64,000 bases of DNA, from contig JACRIN010000019.1 in NCBI GenBank assembly GCA_016220085.1, forward strand, positions 1 to 64,000, read 5' to 3'. Origin of the DNA: Planctomycetota bacterium. Its GTDB lineage: Bacteria; Planctomycetota; UBA1135; GCA-002686595. Positions 52,591-61,426 of this stretch are shown piece by piece. Position numbers and translations under genes: made by a program. Numbering within the stretch: the first letter of the stretch is position 1; each line of letters begins with the position of its first letter. The notes below the pieces were generated by a model. That model saw nothing but the letters and a program-made list of their open reading frames with translations, had not been told where the DNA came from and made no database searches.

Positions 52591-54600
52591 CTACTGCCGC
52601 GAGACGGCTCGGTTGCTGCGTTCGAACATACCCGGTGTGTAGCTCTTGATCGTCCCTTCGACCGCGCTCGCCGCGACGGTCAGAGGAGAGGCCAGGTAGA
52701 GTTTTCCGGGTCCGCTGCGCCCGGCGAAATTGCGGTTGATCGCGCTGACCGTGACCTGGTCGGGCGCGGAGGAAACGCCCGGTCCGCAGCCGATGCACGC
52801 GCCGCAACCGGGGTTGATGATCTCGACGCCCGCGCGCCGGAATACGTCGAGGTAGCCCTTCGCTTGGGCGTACTCGCGCACGGCCTCGCTGCCGAATTGC
52901 AGATACATCTTCACGCCGGGCGCGACGCCGCGACCCGACGCGAGCGCGTCCTTCAAGACGAGCGCGTAGTAGTCGAAGTCGTGCTCCTTGCCGGCGGTGC
53001 ACGAGCCTGCGTACGCGATGTCGATCTTGACGTCGCCGAGCTCTCGGATCCGCGCGCCGTACGTCGGATCGCCGGGCTTGGCGACCATCGGCTCGATCTT
53101 CGACAGATCGATCGTGTGCACTCCACCGTCGTAGTGCGCACCGCGGTCGGGCGCCACGAAACGGGCGCGGATCTGGTCGCGCGTCACGCCAGGCCGGCGA
53201 GCGGCGAGCCACTCGAGCGTGACCTCGTCGGCCTCGCAGATGCCGGAGCGCGCCGTGCACTCGGTCGCCATGTTGCAGAGCGTCGCGCGCTCGTCCATCG
53301 AGAGCGACGCGAGCCCCGGACCGCCGAACTCCATCACGCGATCGAGCGTGTCCTCGCGCACCGCGAACGTCTCGAGGATCACCAGGATCAAATCCTTCGC
53401 GGTGCAGCCCGGATCGAGCGTGCCGACGAGCTCGAAACGGATCGACTCGGGCACCTTGACGAACGTGAAGCCCGAGAACGCGAGGCCCGCGTACTCGGTC
53501 GCGCCGACGCCCCAGGTGAGCGCGTTGTTGCCGCCGCCCATGCAGGTGTGGCTGTCGGTCGCTTGGATGAAGTCGCCGGGGTCGACGAAGTGCTCGCGCG
53601 CGATCTGGTGGCAGATACCGGGCGAGACACCGTCCTTCGCCGAGTAGTCGCGCACGCCGGTGTGCTGCTGGAACTCGCGCTGCAGCTTGCGCAGCGTCCC
53701 TATCTTGTCGGCGAACGGCGCCATGCGCGCGACGCCGTCGGCGTAGAGCAAGTGATCCTCGAAGACGGCGAGCTTGTTCGCGTTCTGCACGCGGTAGTCG
53801 GCGCCGTACTCCTGCTGCAGGAAGTGGTGCACCTGCGCGGTCGTGAACTCGTGGCTGTAGCCGCCGTCGACGCGCACCAGGCACGCGTCGTTCGGCTTCA
53901 GGTGAACCGGGCCCCGCGCGTCGAGCACGTGCGAGGCGAGGATTTTCTCCGCCATCGTCAGCGGCCGCGGCGCGTTGCGCGGAGCGTCGACTCGGATCTC
54001 GCCCGACTTGTACTTGGCGACGAACGGGAAGAGCCCGCCCGCCTCAAGCGTCGCGCGCGTCACCGCGTCGTACTTGCCGGTGAACTCCTCGAGCGGGATG
54101 CGCTCGCCTGCTTCGAGGCGCTTCAACTGCTCGTAGTCGCCCATCAACTGGCCGAGGTTGATGTTGTTGCGCGCGTGGATCGGTGCGAACGAGCTCGCGA
54201 CGACGAGCTCGATCCCCGACCACTTCTCGCACTGCGGCGCGGTCTCGCGCGACGAGCCCGTGCCTTTGCGCTGACCGGAAACGATCACTTGGAAGCCGCC
54301 ATCGAGCAGCGCGCGCGTCTCGAACACGCGCTTCTGCGCCTTGTCGACCAGCCCCGCGTAGGCGTCGAGCGCGATGTCCTCCGGCCTGTGGCGAAAGCAC
54401 ACCCAGGCCGGAGTCATCACGTCGGTGTTGATGTCGTCGAGCAGGTCCGCGGGGTTCACGTCCTTCATCGCGATCGTGACTTCGCCGCGGAGCTGCGCGC
54501 GGATCTTCTCCAAGTCCTTGAACAGGTAGAGCACTCGCCGCGCCGGATCGAGCGCGACGACGCGGTTCCCGTTCGGAAGGGTCTCGATCAATGCCTTCAC
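52591..54600 (-). CDS. Aconitase-family hydro-lyase with N-terminal swivel domain
   Basis: 669 aa. The order is unusual: a LeuD-like swivel comes first (GTGSSRETAPQCEKW near residue 112; APIHARNNINLG), then the LeuC-like catalytic part with GVSPGICHQ, ATDSHTCMGGGNNA and NPGCGACIGCGPG, whose three Cys bind the [4Fe-4S] cluster, and ASPLTVAASAVEG. In aconitase A and mitochondrial enzymes the swivel is C-terminal. Substrate may be citrate, isopropylmalate or a homologue. The GTG at 54600 begins KALIETLPNG; the thiolase stop is 13 nt upstream. The dehydrogenase gene follows 46 nt later. Confidence 0.9.
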   Translation of the reverse strand: MKALIETLPNGNRVVALDPARRVLYLFKDLEKIRAQLRGEVTIAMKDVNPADLLDDINTDVMTPAWVCFRHRPEDIALDAYAGLVDKAQKRVFETRALLDGGFQVIVSGQRKGTGSSRETAPQCEKWSGIELVVASSFAPIHARNNINLGQLMGDYEQLKRLEAGERIPLEEFTGKYDAVTRATLEAGGLFPFVAKYKSGEIRVDAPRNAPRPLTMAEKILASHVLDARGPVHLKPNDACLVRVDGGYSHEFTTAQVHHFLQQEYGADYRVQNANKLAVFEDHLLYADGVARMAPFADKIGTLRKLQREFQQHTGVRDYSAKDGVSPGICHQIAREHFVDPGDFIQATDSHTCMGGGNNALTWGVGATEYAGLAFSGFTFVKVPESIRFELVGTLDPGCTAKDLILVILETFAVREDTLDRVMEFGGPGLASLSMDERATLCNMATECTARSGICEADEVTLEWLAARRPGVTRDQIRARFVAPDRGAHYDGGVHTIDLSKIEPMVAKPGDPTYGARIRELGDVKIDIAYAGSCTAGKEHDFDYYALVLKDALASGRGVAPGVKMYLQFGSEAVREYAQAKGYLDVFRRAGVEIINPGCGACIGCGPGVSSAPDQVTVSAINRNFAGRSGPGKLYLASPLTVAASAVEGTIKSYTPGMFERSNRAVSRQ

Positions 54601-54613
54601 GGAGCTCGTCTCG

Positions 54614-55819
54614 TCACGCTCGCGGGTTCTCGATCAGGATCGCGATGCCCTGACCGCCGCCGATGCACGCCGAGGCGATGCCGTAGCGCTTGTTGGTCGC
54701 ACGCAGCTCGCGCATCAGCGTCAGGATCAGCCGCGAGCCGGTCGCGCCGAGCGGGTGCCCGAGGCTGATCGCGCCGCCGTTGACGTTGACGCGGTCGCGG
54801 TCGAGGCCGAGCTCCTTCTCGCAACCCAGGTACTGGGCGCTGAACGCTTCGTTGATCTCGATCAGGTCGACTTGATCCAGCGTGATCTTGGCGCGCTCGA
54901 GGCATTGACGAATCGCGGGCACCGGGCCGAGGCCCATCTCCGCCGGCTCGACGCCGACGATGCCCCAGGCGACGATCTTCGCCCACACGTCGAGCTTCTC
55001 GGTCTTCGCGCGCTCCTCGGTCGTGATCACGACCGCCGCGGCGCCGTCGACGACGCCCGAAGCGTTGCCCGCGGTCACCGTGCCCTCCTTGCCGAAGGCG
55101 GCGCGCAGCTTCGAGAGCGCCTCCATCGACGTGTCGGGCTTGATGTGGTCGTCGGCGTCGATGACGAGCTCGCCCTTCTTCGTCGTGAGCTTCAGCGGCT
55201 CGATCTCGGCGGAGAACTTGCCGGACTTCACGGCGGCGGCGCCGAGTTGGTGGCTGCGCAGCGCGTACGCGTCCTGCGCTTCGCGGCTGATGCCGAGGCG
55301 CTTCGCGACGTTCTCGGCGGTCTGCGCCATGTAGAGGCCGCAGCTCGTGTCCATCAAGCTCGCGAAGAGCATGTCCTGCATCTGTGGCGCGGTGCCGAAC
55401 GGGAAGCCCTGACGCGCGCCGTAGAGCACGTACGGCGCCATGCTCATGTTCTCCATGCCGCCGGCGAGCACCGTGTTCGCTTCGCCGAGCTGGATCATCT
55501 GCGCGCCGCTGACCACCGATTGGATGCCGGAGCCGCACAGGCGATTGACCGTCAACGCGCCGATCGCCTTCGGCACGCCGGTCTTCACGCCGACGTGGCG
55601 CGCGCCGTAGATCGCGTCGAGCGAAGTCTGCAGCGCGTTGCCCATCACGACGTGGTCGATCGCGTCCGCGGAGACCTTCGCGCGCGCGAGCGCGGCCTTC
55701 GAAGCGTGGACGGCGAGCTCGATCGCCGAGATGTCCTTCAACTTGCCGTAGCCCGGCGTGCCCACGTACTCGCACATCGGAGTGCGCGCGCCGCCAACCA
55801 GAACGACCGTGCGGTTCAT
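54614..55819 (-). CDS. Acetyl-CoA C-acetyltransferase (thiolase 1)
   Basis: 401 aa, typical thiolase. Active-site Cys in TVNRLCGSGIQSV near residue 93, His in GGAISLGHPLGATGSR and the second Cys in ASACIGGGQGIAI. It condenses two acetyl-CoA or cleaves 3-ketoacyl-CoA; biosynthetic and degradative forms cannot be separated by eye. ATG at 55819, 29 nt after the enoyl-CoA hydratase stop. A second, only moderately similar thiolase lies at 59089-60300. Confidence 0.94.
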   Translation of the reverse strand: MNRTVVLVGGARTPMCEYVGTPGYGKLKDISAIELAVHASKAALARAKVSADAIDHVVMGNALQTSLDAIYGARHVGVKTGVPKAIGALTVNRLCGSGIQSVVSGAQMIQLGEANTVLAGGMENMSMAPYVLYGARQGFPFGTAPQMQDMLFASLMDTSCGLYMAQTAENVAKRLGISREAQDAYALRSHQLGAAAVKSGKFSAEIEPLKLTTKKGELVIDADDHIKPDTSMEALSKLRAAFGKEGTVTAGNASGVVDGAAAVVITTEERAKTEKLDVWAKIVAWGIVGVEPAEMGLGPVPAIRQCLERAKITLDQVDLIEINEAFSAQYLGCEKELGLDRDRVNVNGGAISLGHPLGATGSRLILTLMRELRATNKRYGIASACIGGGQGIAILIENPRA

Positions 55820-55848
55820 GCTTTGTCCTTCGTCCTATCGAGTCGGGC

Positions 55849-56631
55849 TCACTTGCCCTGGAAGTTCGCCTTGCGCTTCTCGAGGAAGGCAGTCATGCCC
55901 TCCTTCATGTCCGCGGTCGTCGAGGCGAGGCCGAACATGTCGCTCTCGATGATCTCGCCCTCTTGCTGGCTCATGTTGAGCCCGCGATTGATCGTCTCCA
56001 TCGCGAGGCGCACGGCGACCGGTCCGCGCGACAAGATCGTCTGCGCGAGCTTCAGCGTGCCTTCGCGCAGCCCTTCCGGCGGGAATACGCGGTTGATGAC
56101 GCCGACGCGGTGCGCTTCCTCGGCGGTCACCAGATCGCCGGTGAGCACCCACTCGCGCGCGACGCCGGGTCCGGCGATCCGCGCGAGACGCTGCGTGCCG
56201 CCGTAGCCCGGGATGATGCCGAGCGAGACCTCGGGCAGACCGAGCTTCGCCGTCGCCGACGCGGTGCGCAGCGTGCACGCGAGCGCGAGCTCGCAACCGC
56301 CGCCGAGCGCGAAGCCGTTGACCATCGCGATCGACGGAAGCCCGAGCTTCTCGAGCCGTGCGAACACCTGCTGGCCGAAGAAGGCCTTCTCCTTGGCCTC
56401 CATCGCCTGCATCTTCGCGAGCTCGTTGATGTCGGCGCCCGCGACGAACGCCTTCTCACCGGAGCCGGTGACGATCACGAGCCGCGCCTCGTCGTCCGCC
56501 TTGACGGCGTCGAACGCGTGCGCGAGCTCGGACAGCGTCTGATGGTTCAGCGCGTTCAAGACCTTCGGCCGGTTGACCGTGACGAACGCGATCGAACCTT
56601 CCTTCGTGAGCAGGATGTTCTCGTACGTCAT
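55849..56631 (-). CDS. Enoyl-CoA hydratase/crotonase family protein
   Basis: 260 aa, standard crotonase length. Oxyanion-hole and catalytic residues: AFVAGADINELAKM, NGFALGGGCELALAC (first Glu) and GLPEVSLGIIPGYGGTQRL (second Glu), so a true hydratase is likely. It hydrates crotonyl- or longer enoyl-CoA between the thiolases and the 3-hydroxyacyl-CoA dehydrogenase of the same cluster. ATG at 56631, one base after the cyclophilin stop. Confidence 0.95.
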   Translation of the reverse strand: MTYENILLTKEGSIAFVTVNRPKVLNALNHQTLSELAHAFDAVKADDEARLVIVTGSGEKAFVAGADINELAKMQAMEAKEKAFFGQQVFARLEKLGLPSIAMVNGFALGGGCELALACTLRTASATAKLGLPEVSLGIIPGYGGTQRLARIAGPGVAREWVLTGDLVTAEEAHRVGVINRVFPPEGLREGTLKLAQTILSRGPVAVRLAMETINRGLNMSQQEGEIIESDMFGLASTTADMKEGMTAFLEKRKANFQGK

Positions 56632-56632
56632 G

Positions 56633-57172
56633 TCAGGCCTTCTTCGCCGCGGGGTCGGCGGGACGCACGATCCGGACCTTGGTGACCCTGACCGGGTTGA
56701 CCGGCTTCGACTTTTCGCCGCGTTGGTCGATCGCCGGCGCGGTCGCGATCTTGTCGAGCACGTCGGTCCCGGCGGTCAGACGGCCGAACGCGGTGTACTG
56801 CTTGTCGAGGAAGCCCGCGTCGCCGTGGCAGATGAAGAACTGCGAGCCCGCGGAGTTCGGATCCGACGAGCGCGCCATCGAGAGCACGCCCTTCACGTGG
56901 CGCGTGTCGTTGAACTCGGCCTTGATCTGGTAGCCCGGACCGCCGGTGCCGGTGCCTTGCGGGCAACCGCCTTGGATCATGAAGCCCGGGATCGTGCGGT
57001 GGAACACCGTGCCGTCGTAGAAGCCCTTCTCCGCGAGCTTCACGAAGTTCTCGACGTGTCCCGGCGCCTTGTCGGGGAAGAACTCGAGCGTCATCGAGCC
57101 GAGCCCGGTCTCGATCACCGCGGTGATGCCGGCAAGGTTGCCCGCGTCCTGCTTCTTTCCGAATCCGAGCAT
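56633..57172 (-). CDS. Cyclophilin-type peptidyl-prolyl isomerase 1
   Basis: 179 aa, no signal peptide, so cytoplasmic. Cyclophilin marks: VFHRTIPGFMIQGGCPQGTG, GVLSMARSSDPNSAGSQFFI and LDKQYTAFGRLTAGTDVLDK. The catalytic Arg is in FHR. A short Gly/Lys N-terminus (MLGFGKKQDAGN) precedes the fold. It follows the larger cyclophilin by 2 nt; both sit within an acyl-CoA gene cluster, with no obvious functional link. Confidence 0.93.
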   Translation of the reverse strand: MLGFGKKQDAGNLAGITAVIETGLGSMTLEFFPDKAPGHVENFVKLAEKGFYDGTVFHRTIPGFMIQGGCPQGTGTGGPGYQIKAEFNDTRHVKGVLSMARSSDPNSAGSQFFICHGDAGFLDKQYTAFGRLTAGTDVLDKIATAPAIDQRGEKSKPVNPVRVTKVRIVRPADPAAKKA

Positions 57173-57174
57173 GG

Positions 57175-58146
57175 TTACTTCGACCCTTCTTGCTTGGGCG
57201 CCGCCTTGACGACCAGCGCGCGTTCGATGACTTGCGGAGGATTGGGGCGGACGCCGCCGCCGACGCCCGGGTTCTGCGTGCCCGGCGCGTTCGCGATCTT
57301 GTCGAGGACGTCGTAGCCCTCGAGCAGCTTGCCGAACGCCGTGTAGCCGCCGTCGAGCGACGATGCCTCGGCGTGGCAGACGAAGAACTGGCACGACGCC
57401 GTGTCCTTCTTCGGATCGTTGTCGGGATCGCGCGCGTAGTTCGGATGACCTTGACGCGCCATCGAGAGCACACCGCGCACGTGCTTGACCGTCTTGCTGA
57501 ACTCCGACTTGAGCATCCGCGGGCCGTTGCCCTGGCCCCACGTCGACGGATCCTTGTCCTTGGTGTTCGGATCGCCGCCTTGGATCATGAAGCCCTTGAT
57601 GCAGCGGTGGAACTTCACGCCGTCGTAGAAGCTCGTGTACGCGAGGTCGAGCCAGTTGCGCGCGTGCTCGGGCGCGACGTCGGGCCAGAGCTCGAAGCGC
57701 ATCGGCCCCGAGGTGGTGATGAAGAGCACGTTCCAGTTCTTCAGCTCCGCGACCGGCATCGCCATGAAGTCGAGGCCCGCAGGCGCGGCTTCGACGTACG
57801 ACACCTGGGTCGGCGCGGCGATCGAGAGCTCTTTCGCGAGGGCGAGCGAGAAGTCGCGGTTCGGCCGGAAGCCCTCGACCTTCGACAGGTCGACCTTGCC
57901 GACGACTTTGAAGCCGCCGGGCAGCGCGAGCTCCTTGTTCGAGCGCGCGACCGGGAACGGAGCACCGTCGACGGTCAACGCCGCCGGCGACAGCATCCAC
58001 TCGGCGATGGTTGCGCCCGACGCGGGCGCGACGACCTCGATCTCGACCTCGTAGGGCAGGCCGCTGACGAACGCAGGCGGCACCTTGATCGAGACTTGGG
58101 GCGAACCGCCGAGGATCAGCGGCAACAGCAGAGTCGCGAGGCTCAT
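57175..58146 (-). CDS. Exported cyclophilin-type peptidyl-prolyl isomerase 2 with N-terminal beta domain
   Basis: 323 aa. A short signal-like N-terminus (MSLATLLLPLILGG) suggests export. Residues 15-125 are a beta-rich domain of unknown type. Residues 130-320 are a cyclophilin: VKFHRCIKGFMIQGGDPNTKD, GVLSMARQGHPNYARDPDND (with an insertion), CQFFVCHAEASSLDGGYTAFG. The insertion places extra acidic residues near the active groove. ATG at 58146 overlaps the dehydrogenase stop by 4 nt, so it is translationally coupled to it. Confidence 0.88.
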   Translation of the reverse strand: MSLATLLLPLILGGSPQVSIKVPPAFVSGLPYEVEIEVVAPASGATIAEWMLSPAALTVDGAPFPVARSNKELALPGGFKVVGKVDLSKVEGFRPNRDFSLALAKELSIAAPTQVSYVEAAPAGLDFMAMPVAELKNWNVLFITTSGPMRFELWPDVAPEHARNWLDLAYTSFYDGVKFHRCIKGFMIQGGDPNTKDKDPSTWGQGNGPRMLKSEFSKTVKHVRGVLSMARQGHPNYARDPDNDPKKDTASCQFFVCHAEASSLDGGYTAFGKLLEGYDVLDKIANAPGTQNPGVGGGVRPNPPQVIERALVVKAAPKQEGSK

Positions 58147-59036
58147 GCCTTCTTGTCCCCTTCCCACTTGTAGAAGCCTTCGCCGGTCTTCCGGCCGAGC
58201 TTCTTCTCCGCGACCTTCTGCTTCAGCAGGTTCGGCACGCAGAACGCAGGATCGTTCGGGTAGCGCTTCACCCAGCCTTCGACGATGGACAGCGTCGTGT
58301 CGAGGCCGACGTAGTCGGTGAGCTCGATCGGACCCATCGGGTAGCCGCAGCCGAGCTTCATCGCGATGTCGATGTCTTGCGCGCTCGCGTCGCCGCGCTC
58401 GAGCATCTTGATCGCTTCCGCCATGTACGGCACGAGCAGGCGATTGACGACGAAGCCCGGCGTGTCCTTGCACGACACCGGGACCTTGCCGCAGGCCTCG
58501 CCGAACGAGCGCGCGGCGGAGAACACCTCGTCGGAGGTGTCGGCGGCGCGGACGACCTCGACGAGCTTCATCAACTGAACCGGGTTGAAGAAGTGCAGGC
58601 CGACCATGTTCGCCGGACGGCCGCTCGCCTTGCCCATCTCGCCGATCGAGAACGAGCTCGTGTTCGACGCGAAGATCGTCGAGGGCTTGCAGAGCTTGTC
58701 GAGCTCGGCGAACAGCGTCTTCTTGACGTCGAGGTTCTCGACGATCGCCTCGACGACGAGATCGCAGTCGGCGAGCGCCTTCTTGTCGAGCGTGCCCGTG
58801 ATCCGAGCCTTGGTCGCGGCGACGAACGCGGTCGCTTGCTCCTGCGTCGCCTTGCCGTCCTTGACCTGCTTCTCGGCGAGCTTCGCGAGGCTCTTGTCGA
58901 TGCGTCCGAGGCCGGAATCGAGGAACTTCTGCTCGGTCTCGACAGCGACGACCTGACAGCCGCCCTGCGCCGCGACCTGGACGATTCCGTGGCCCATCAG
59001 GCCGCAACCGATGACACCGACCTTCTTGATCTGCAT
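58143..59036 (-). CDS. 3-hydroxyacyl-CoA (3-hydroxybutyryl-CoA) dehydrogenase
   Basis: 297 aa, the single-function size. NAD site VGVIGCGLMGHGIVQVAA at the N-terminus; catalytic region SNTSSFSIGEM, GLHFFNPVQLMKLVEVV (His/Glu pair) and TPGFVVNRLLVPYMAEAI. It oxidises 3-hydroxyacyl-CoA or reduces acetoacetyl-CoA. AAGGAAA precedes the ATG at 59036. Head gene of a run with both cyclophilins, hydratase and thiolase 1. Confidence 0.95.
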   Translation of the reverse strand: MQIKKVGVIGCGLMGHGIVQVAAQGGCQVVAVETEQKFLDSGLGRIDKSLAKLAEKQVKDGKATQEQATAFVAATKARITGTLDKKALADCDLVVEAIVENLDVKKTLFAELDKLCKPSTIFASNTSSFSIGEMGKASGRPANMVGLHFFNPVQLMKLVEVVRAADTSDEVFSAARSFGEACGKVPVSCKDTPGFVVNRLLVPYMAEAIKMLERGDASAQDIDIAMKLGCGYPMGPIELTDYVGLDTTLSIVEGWVKRYPNDPAFCVPNLLKQKVAEKKLGRKTGEGFYKWEGDKKA

Positions 59037-59088
59037 GAGTCTTTCCTTCTGCGTTGGCTGGAGCAGGGGTTCGTTGGAGCCGGGTTCG

Positions 59089-60300
59089 TTAGAGCCCGTC
59101 GCGGTCGAAGGCCGTCGCCAGGCCCAAACCGCCGGAGACACACAGCGTCGCGAGCCCGCGACGCGCCTTGCGCTTCTTCAGCTCGTGCAACAGCGTCACG
59201 ACGATGCGCGCGCCGGTGCAGCCGATCGGGTGACCGAGGCTGATCGACCCGCCGTTGACGTTCAACCGCTCGCGCGGAAAGTGGAGCTCACGATCGCACG
59301 CGAGCACTTGCGCCGCGAACGCCTCGTTGAGCTCGACCAGGTCGTAGCCGTCTACCGCGACGCCGTTCAGCGCCACGAGCTTCTTCACCGCGGGCACCGG
59401 ACCGATGCCCATGATCCGCGGATCGACGCCGACCTCGGTCGCGTGGCCGAGGTACGCGAGCGGCTCGTAGCCGAGCTTCTCCGCGACGTCCGCGCCCATC
59501 ACGAGCAGCGCCGCCGCTCCGTCGGTGATCCCGCTCGCGTTGCCGGCGGTCACCGTGCCGGCCTTCGGATCGAAGACCGGCCTCAGCTTTGCGAGATCCT
59601 CGATCGTCGCGTCGTCGCGGGCATGCTCGTCGAGAGCGAAGAGCACCTCGCCCGCCTTGGTCTTGAGCTTCGCCGGCGAGAGCTCGTCGTCGAAGCGCTT
59701 CGCGGCGCGCGCGGCTTGCGACTTGTGCTGGCTCTCGAGCGCGAACTGGTCCTGTTCGTCGCGCGGGATGCCGAGGTCCTTCGCGAGCTTGTCGGCGGTC
59801 TCGCCCATCACCATGTTGGCGAGCGGGCAGACGAAGCCGTCCTTGTACATGCCGTCGACCACCGGCGCGTGGCCGAGGCGATAGCCCTTGCGCATCTCCG
59901 GCAGCATGAACGGCAGCCGGCTCATGCTCTCGGTGCCTCCGACGATCACCACGTTGGTGCGACCGGAACGGATGCCCTCCGCGGCGAGGCTCAGCGACTT
60001 CAGACCCGACGCGCACGCCATGTTGATCGTCAGCGCGGGCACCTCGACCGGCAGCCCGGATCGCACCGAGATCTGTCGCGCGGGGTTCGGACCGCCGCCC
60101 GCTTGCCGACCGTTGCCGAAGATCAGCTCGTCGACCAAGCGCGGATCGAGCTTCGCGCGCGCCAACAGGTCGCTGACGACGCTCACGCCGAGATCCGCCG
60201 CCGACAAGTCGGAGAGCGAGCCGAGGAATTTGCCGATCGGAGTGCGGAGCGCGTGGGTGACCACCACCGGACGGCCGGAGGGGCGCTGGGTCGGTGCCAT
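59089..60300 (-). CDS. Acetyl-CoA acyltransferase (thiolase 2)
   Basis: 403 aa. Active-site Cys in INMACASGLKSL near residue 99, His in GGSISLGHPIGCTGAR, second Cys in TLCVSGGLGLATAF. FGNGRQAGGGPNPARQ and GKFLGSL are more like acetoacetyl-CoA/3-ketoacyl thiolases of the FadA/AtoB type. GGAGGG lies 3-4 nt before the ATG at 60300. Between its stop and the dehydrogenase start are two near copies of GGTTCGTTGGAGCCG (about 59068-59096). Upstream are two hairpins. Confidence 0.93.
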   Translation of the reverse strand: MAPTQRPSGRPVVVTHALRTPIGKFLGSLSDLSAADLGVSVVSDLLARAKLDPRLVDELIFGNGRQAGGGPNPARQISVRSGLPVEVPALTINMACASGLKSLSLAAEGIRSGRTNVVIVGGTESMSRLPFMLPEMRKGYRLGHAPVVDGMYKDGFVCPLANMVMGETADKLAKDLGIPRDEQDQFALESQHKSQAARAAKRFDDELSPAKLKTKAGEVLFALDEHARDDATIEDLAKLRPVFDPKAGTVTAGNASGITDGAAALLVMGADVAEKLGYEPLAYLGHATEVGVDPRIMGIGPVPAVKKLVALNGVAVDGYDLVELNEAFAAQVLACDRELHFPRERLNVNGGSISLGHPIGCTGARIVVTLLHELKKRKARRGLATLCVSGGLGLATAFDRDGL

Positions 60301-60355
60301 CGACCCTCCTTGTTGGGTCGCGGTTGGGTCGCGTGCAGAAGTGCCTGGGAAGCGA

Positions 60356-60414
60356 GCGGAGCGAAGCGCTCCGCGCACCGCTCGAGCTCGGGCCTCCGGA
60401 GAGTTCGGAGGCCC
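60356..60414. promoter_or_regulatory. Two adjacent perfect hairpins upstream of thiolase 2
   Basis: GCGGAGCG/CGCTCCGC (60356-60374, 8-bp stem, 3-nt loop) and GGGCCTCCG/CGGAGGCCC (60390-60414, 9-bp stem, 7-nt loop) lie 56-114 nt before the thiolase start, inside the 252-bp divergent region. They could shape its leader or terminate upstream transcripts; no U-tract follows on either strand. Confidence 0.5.
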
Positions 60415-60552
60415 TTGGCCGAGCGTTTGGGCGAACCAGGATAGGCGCGCCGCTAGGTCGCCGCAAGCCGCGCGACTCGCCCCCTTCTCCCCCGAGCACT
60501 CGCGAGCCAAGATGAAGCCCGGGCGAATTACGCCCCAATACGAAGCTCTACC

Positions 60553-61425
60553 GTGTCGACCTCGCTGCGCGCCGCCCAAACCCGCCTCTGCGCGCTGATC
60601 GAGCTCCTGGACGACGACTCGACGGTGGTCGGTCGCGAGGTGCTGCGCGAGCTCGATCGCCTCGGCCGGCCGGCGCGCGCCGCGGTCCGACGCGCCGCGC
60701 GGTCGGGCGTCGCCCGGGTCCGGCCCCGCGCCCGGCGGATGCAGCTCCTGCTCGCGCGCCTCGCCCAGGCCCGGCGGCTCGCTCGCTACTCGGTCCGCAA
60801 GGACCTCGACCTCGAGCGCGCGCTCTGGCTGCTCGCGCGTTTCGACGATCCGGCGCTCGACGTGCGGCCGTACGTGCTCGCGCTCGACGCGATGGCCGCC
60901 GAGGTCCTGCGGCGCATCGACGCGCTTCCGGCGACGCACGAGCGCGTGCTCGAGCTCGCTCGCTATCTCGGTGGCGAACTCGGCTACCGCGGCGAGCAAG
61001 AGGACTACCACGCGCCCGGCAACGCGCTGCTCCCTCGGGTGATCGTCGACAAGCGCGGCCTGCCGTTGACTCTCTGCGCGCTCTACTTGCTGGTCGCACG
61101 CCGAGCGGGCCTGCGCGCGGCGATCATGCCGTTGCCCGGACACGTGATGCTGCGGCTCTACGGCGGCGACAAGCACGTGATCGTCGATCCGTTCCACGAA
61201 GGCAAGGTGCGCAACGAGCGCGAGCTCCTGAAGTTCCTCGCGGAGCACGGCCTCGCCTTCCAACCGACTTGGTTTCGCGACGCGGACGATCGCGCGATGT
61301 TCGCCCGGCAGGTCGCAAACCTGAAGACCGCCTACATCCGCCGCGGCATGCACCAAGAGGCCGGCATGCTCGACTTGGTGAACGCCGCGCTCGATCGCGG
61401 CGCGCAGAAACGAACCCGAGGCTGA
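60553..61425 (+). CDS. SirB1-like transglutaminase-fold protein
   Basis: 290 aa, cytoplasmic. The C-terminal two thirds match the SirB1/Transglut_core2 family: ELARYLGGELGYRGEQEDYH, RGLPLTLCALYLLVARRAGL (Cys at the papain-like position) and LPGHVMLRLYGGDKHVIVDPFHEGK (His and Asp). The family role is unclear; members often lie near protein-quality or cell-wall genes. The first 70 residues are Arg-rich helices. The GTG at 60553 is the first start in frame and has no ribosome-binding site. Confidence 0.82.
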   Translation: MSTSLRAAQTRLCALIELLDDDSTVVGREVLRELDRLGRPARAAVRRAARSGVARVRPRARRMQLLLARLAQARRLARYSVRKDLDLERALWLLARFDDPALDVRPYVLALDAMAAEVLRRIDALPATHERVLELARYLGGELGYRGEQEDYHAPGNALLPRVIVDKRGLPLTLCALYLLVARRAGLRAAIMPLPGHVMLRLYGGDKHVIVDPFHEGKVRNERELLKFLAEHGLAFQPTWFRDADDRAMFARQVANLKTAYIRRGMHQEAGMLDLVNAALDRGAQKRTRG

Positions 61426-61426
61426 T

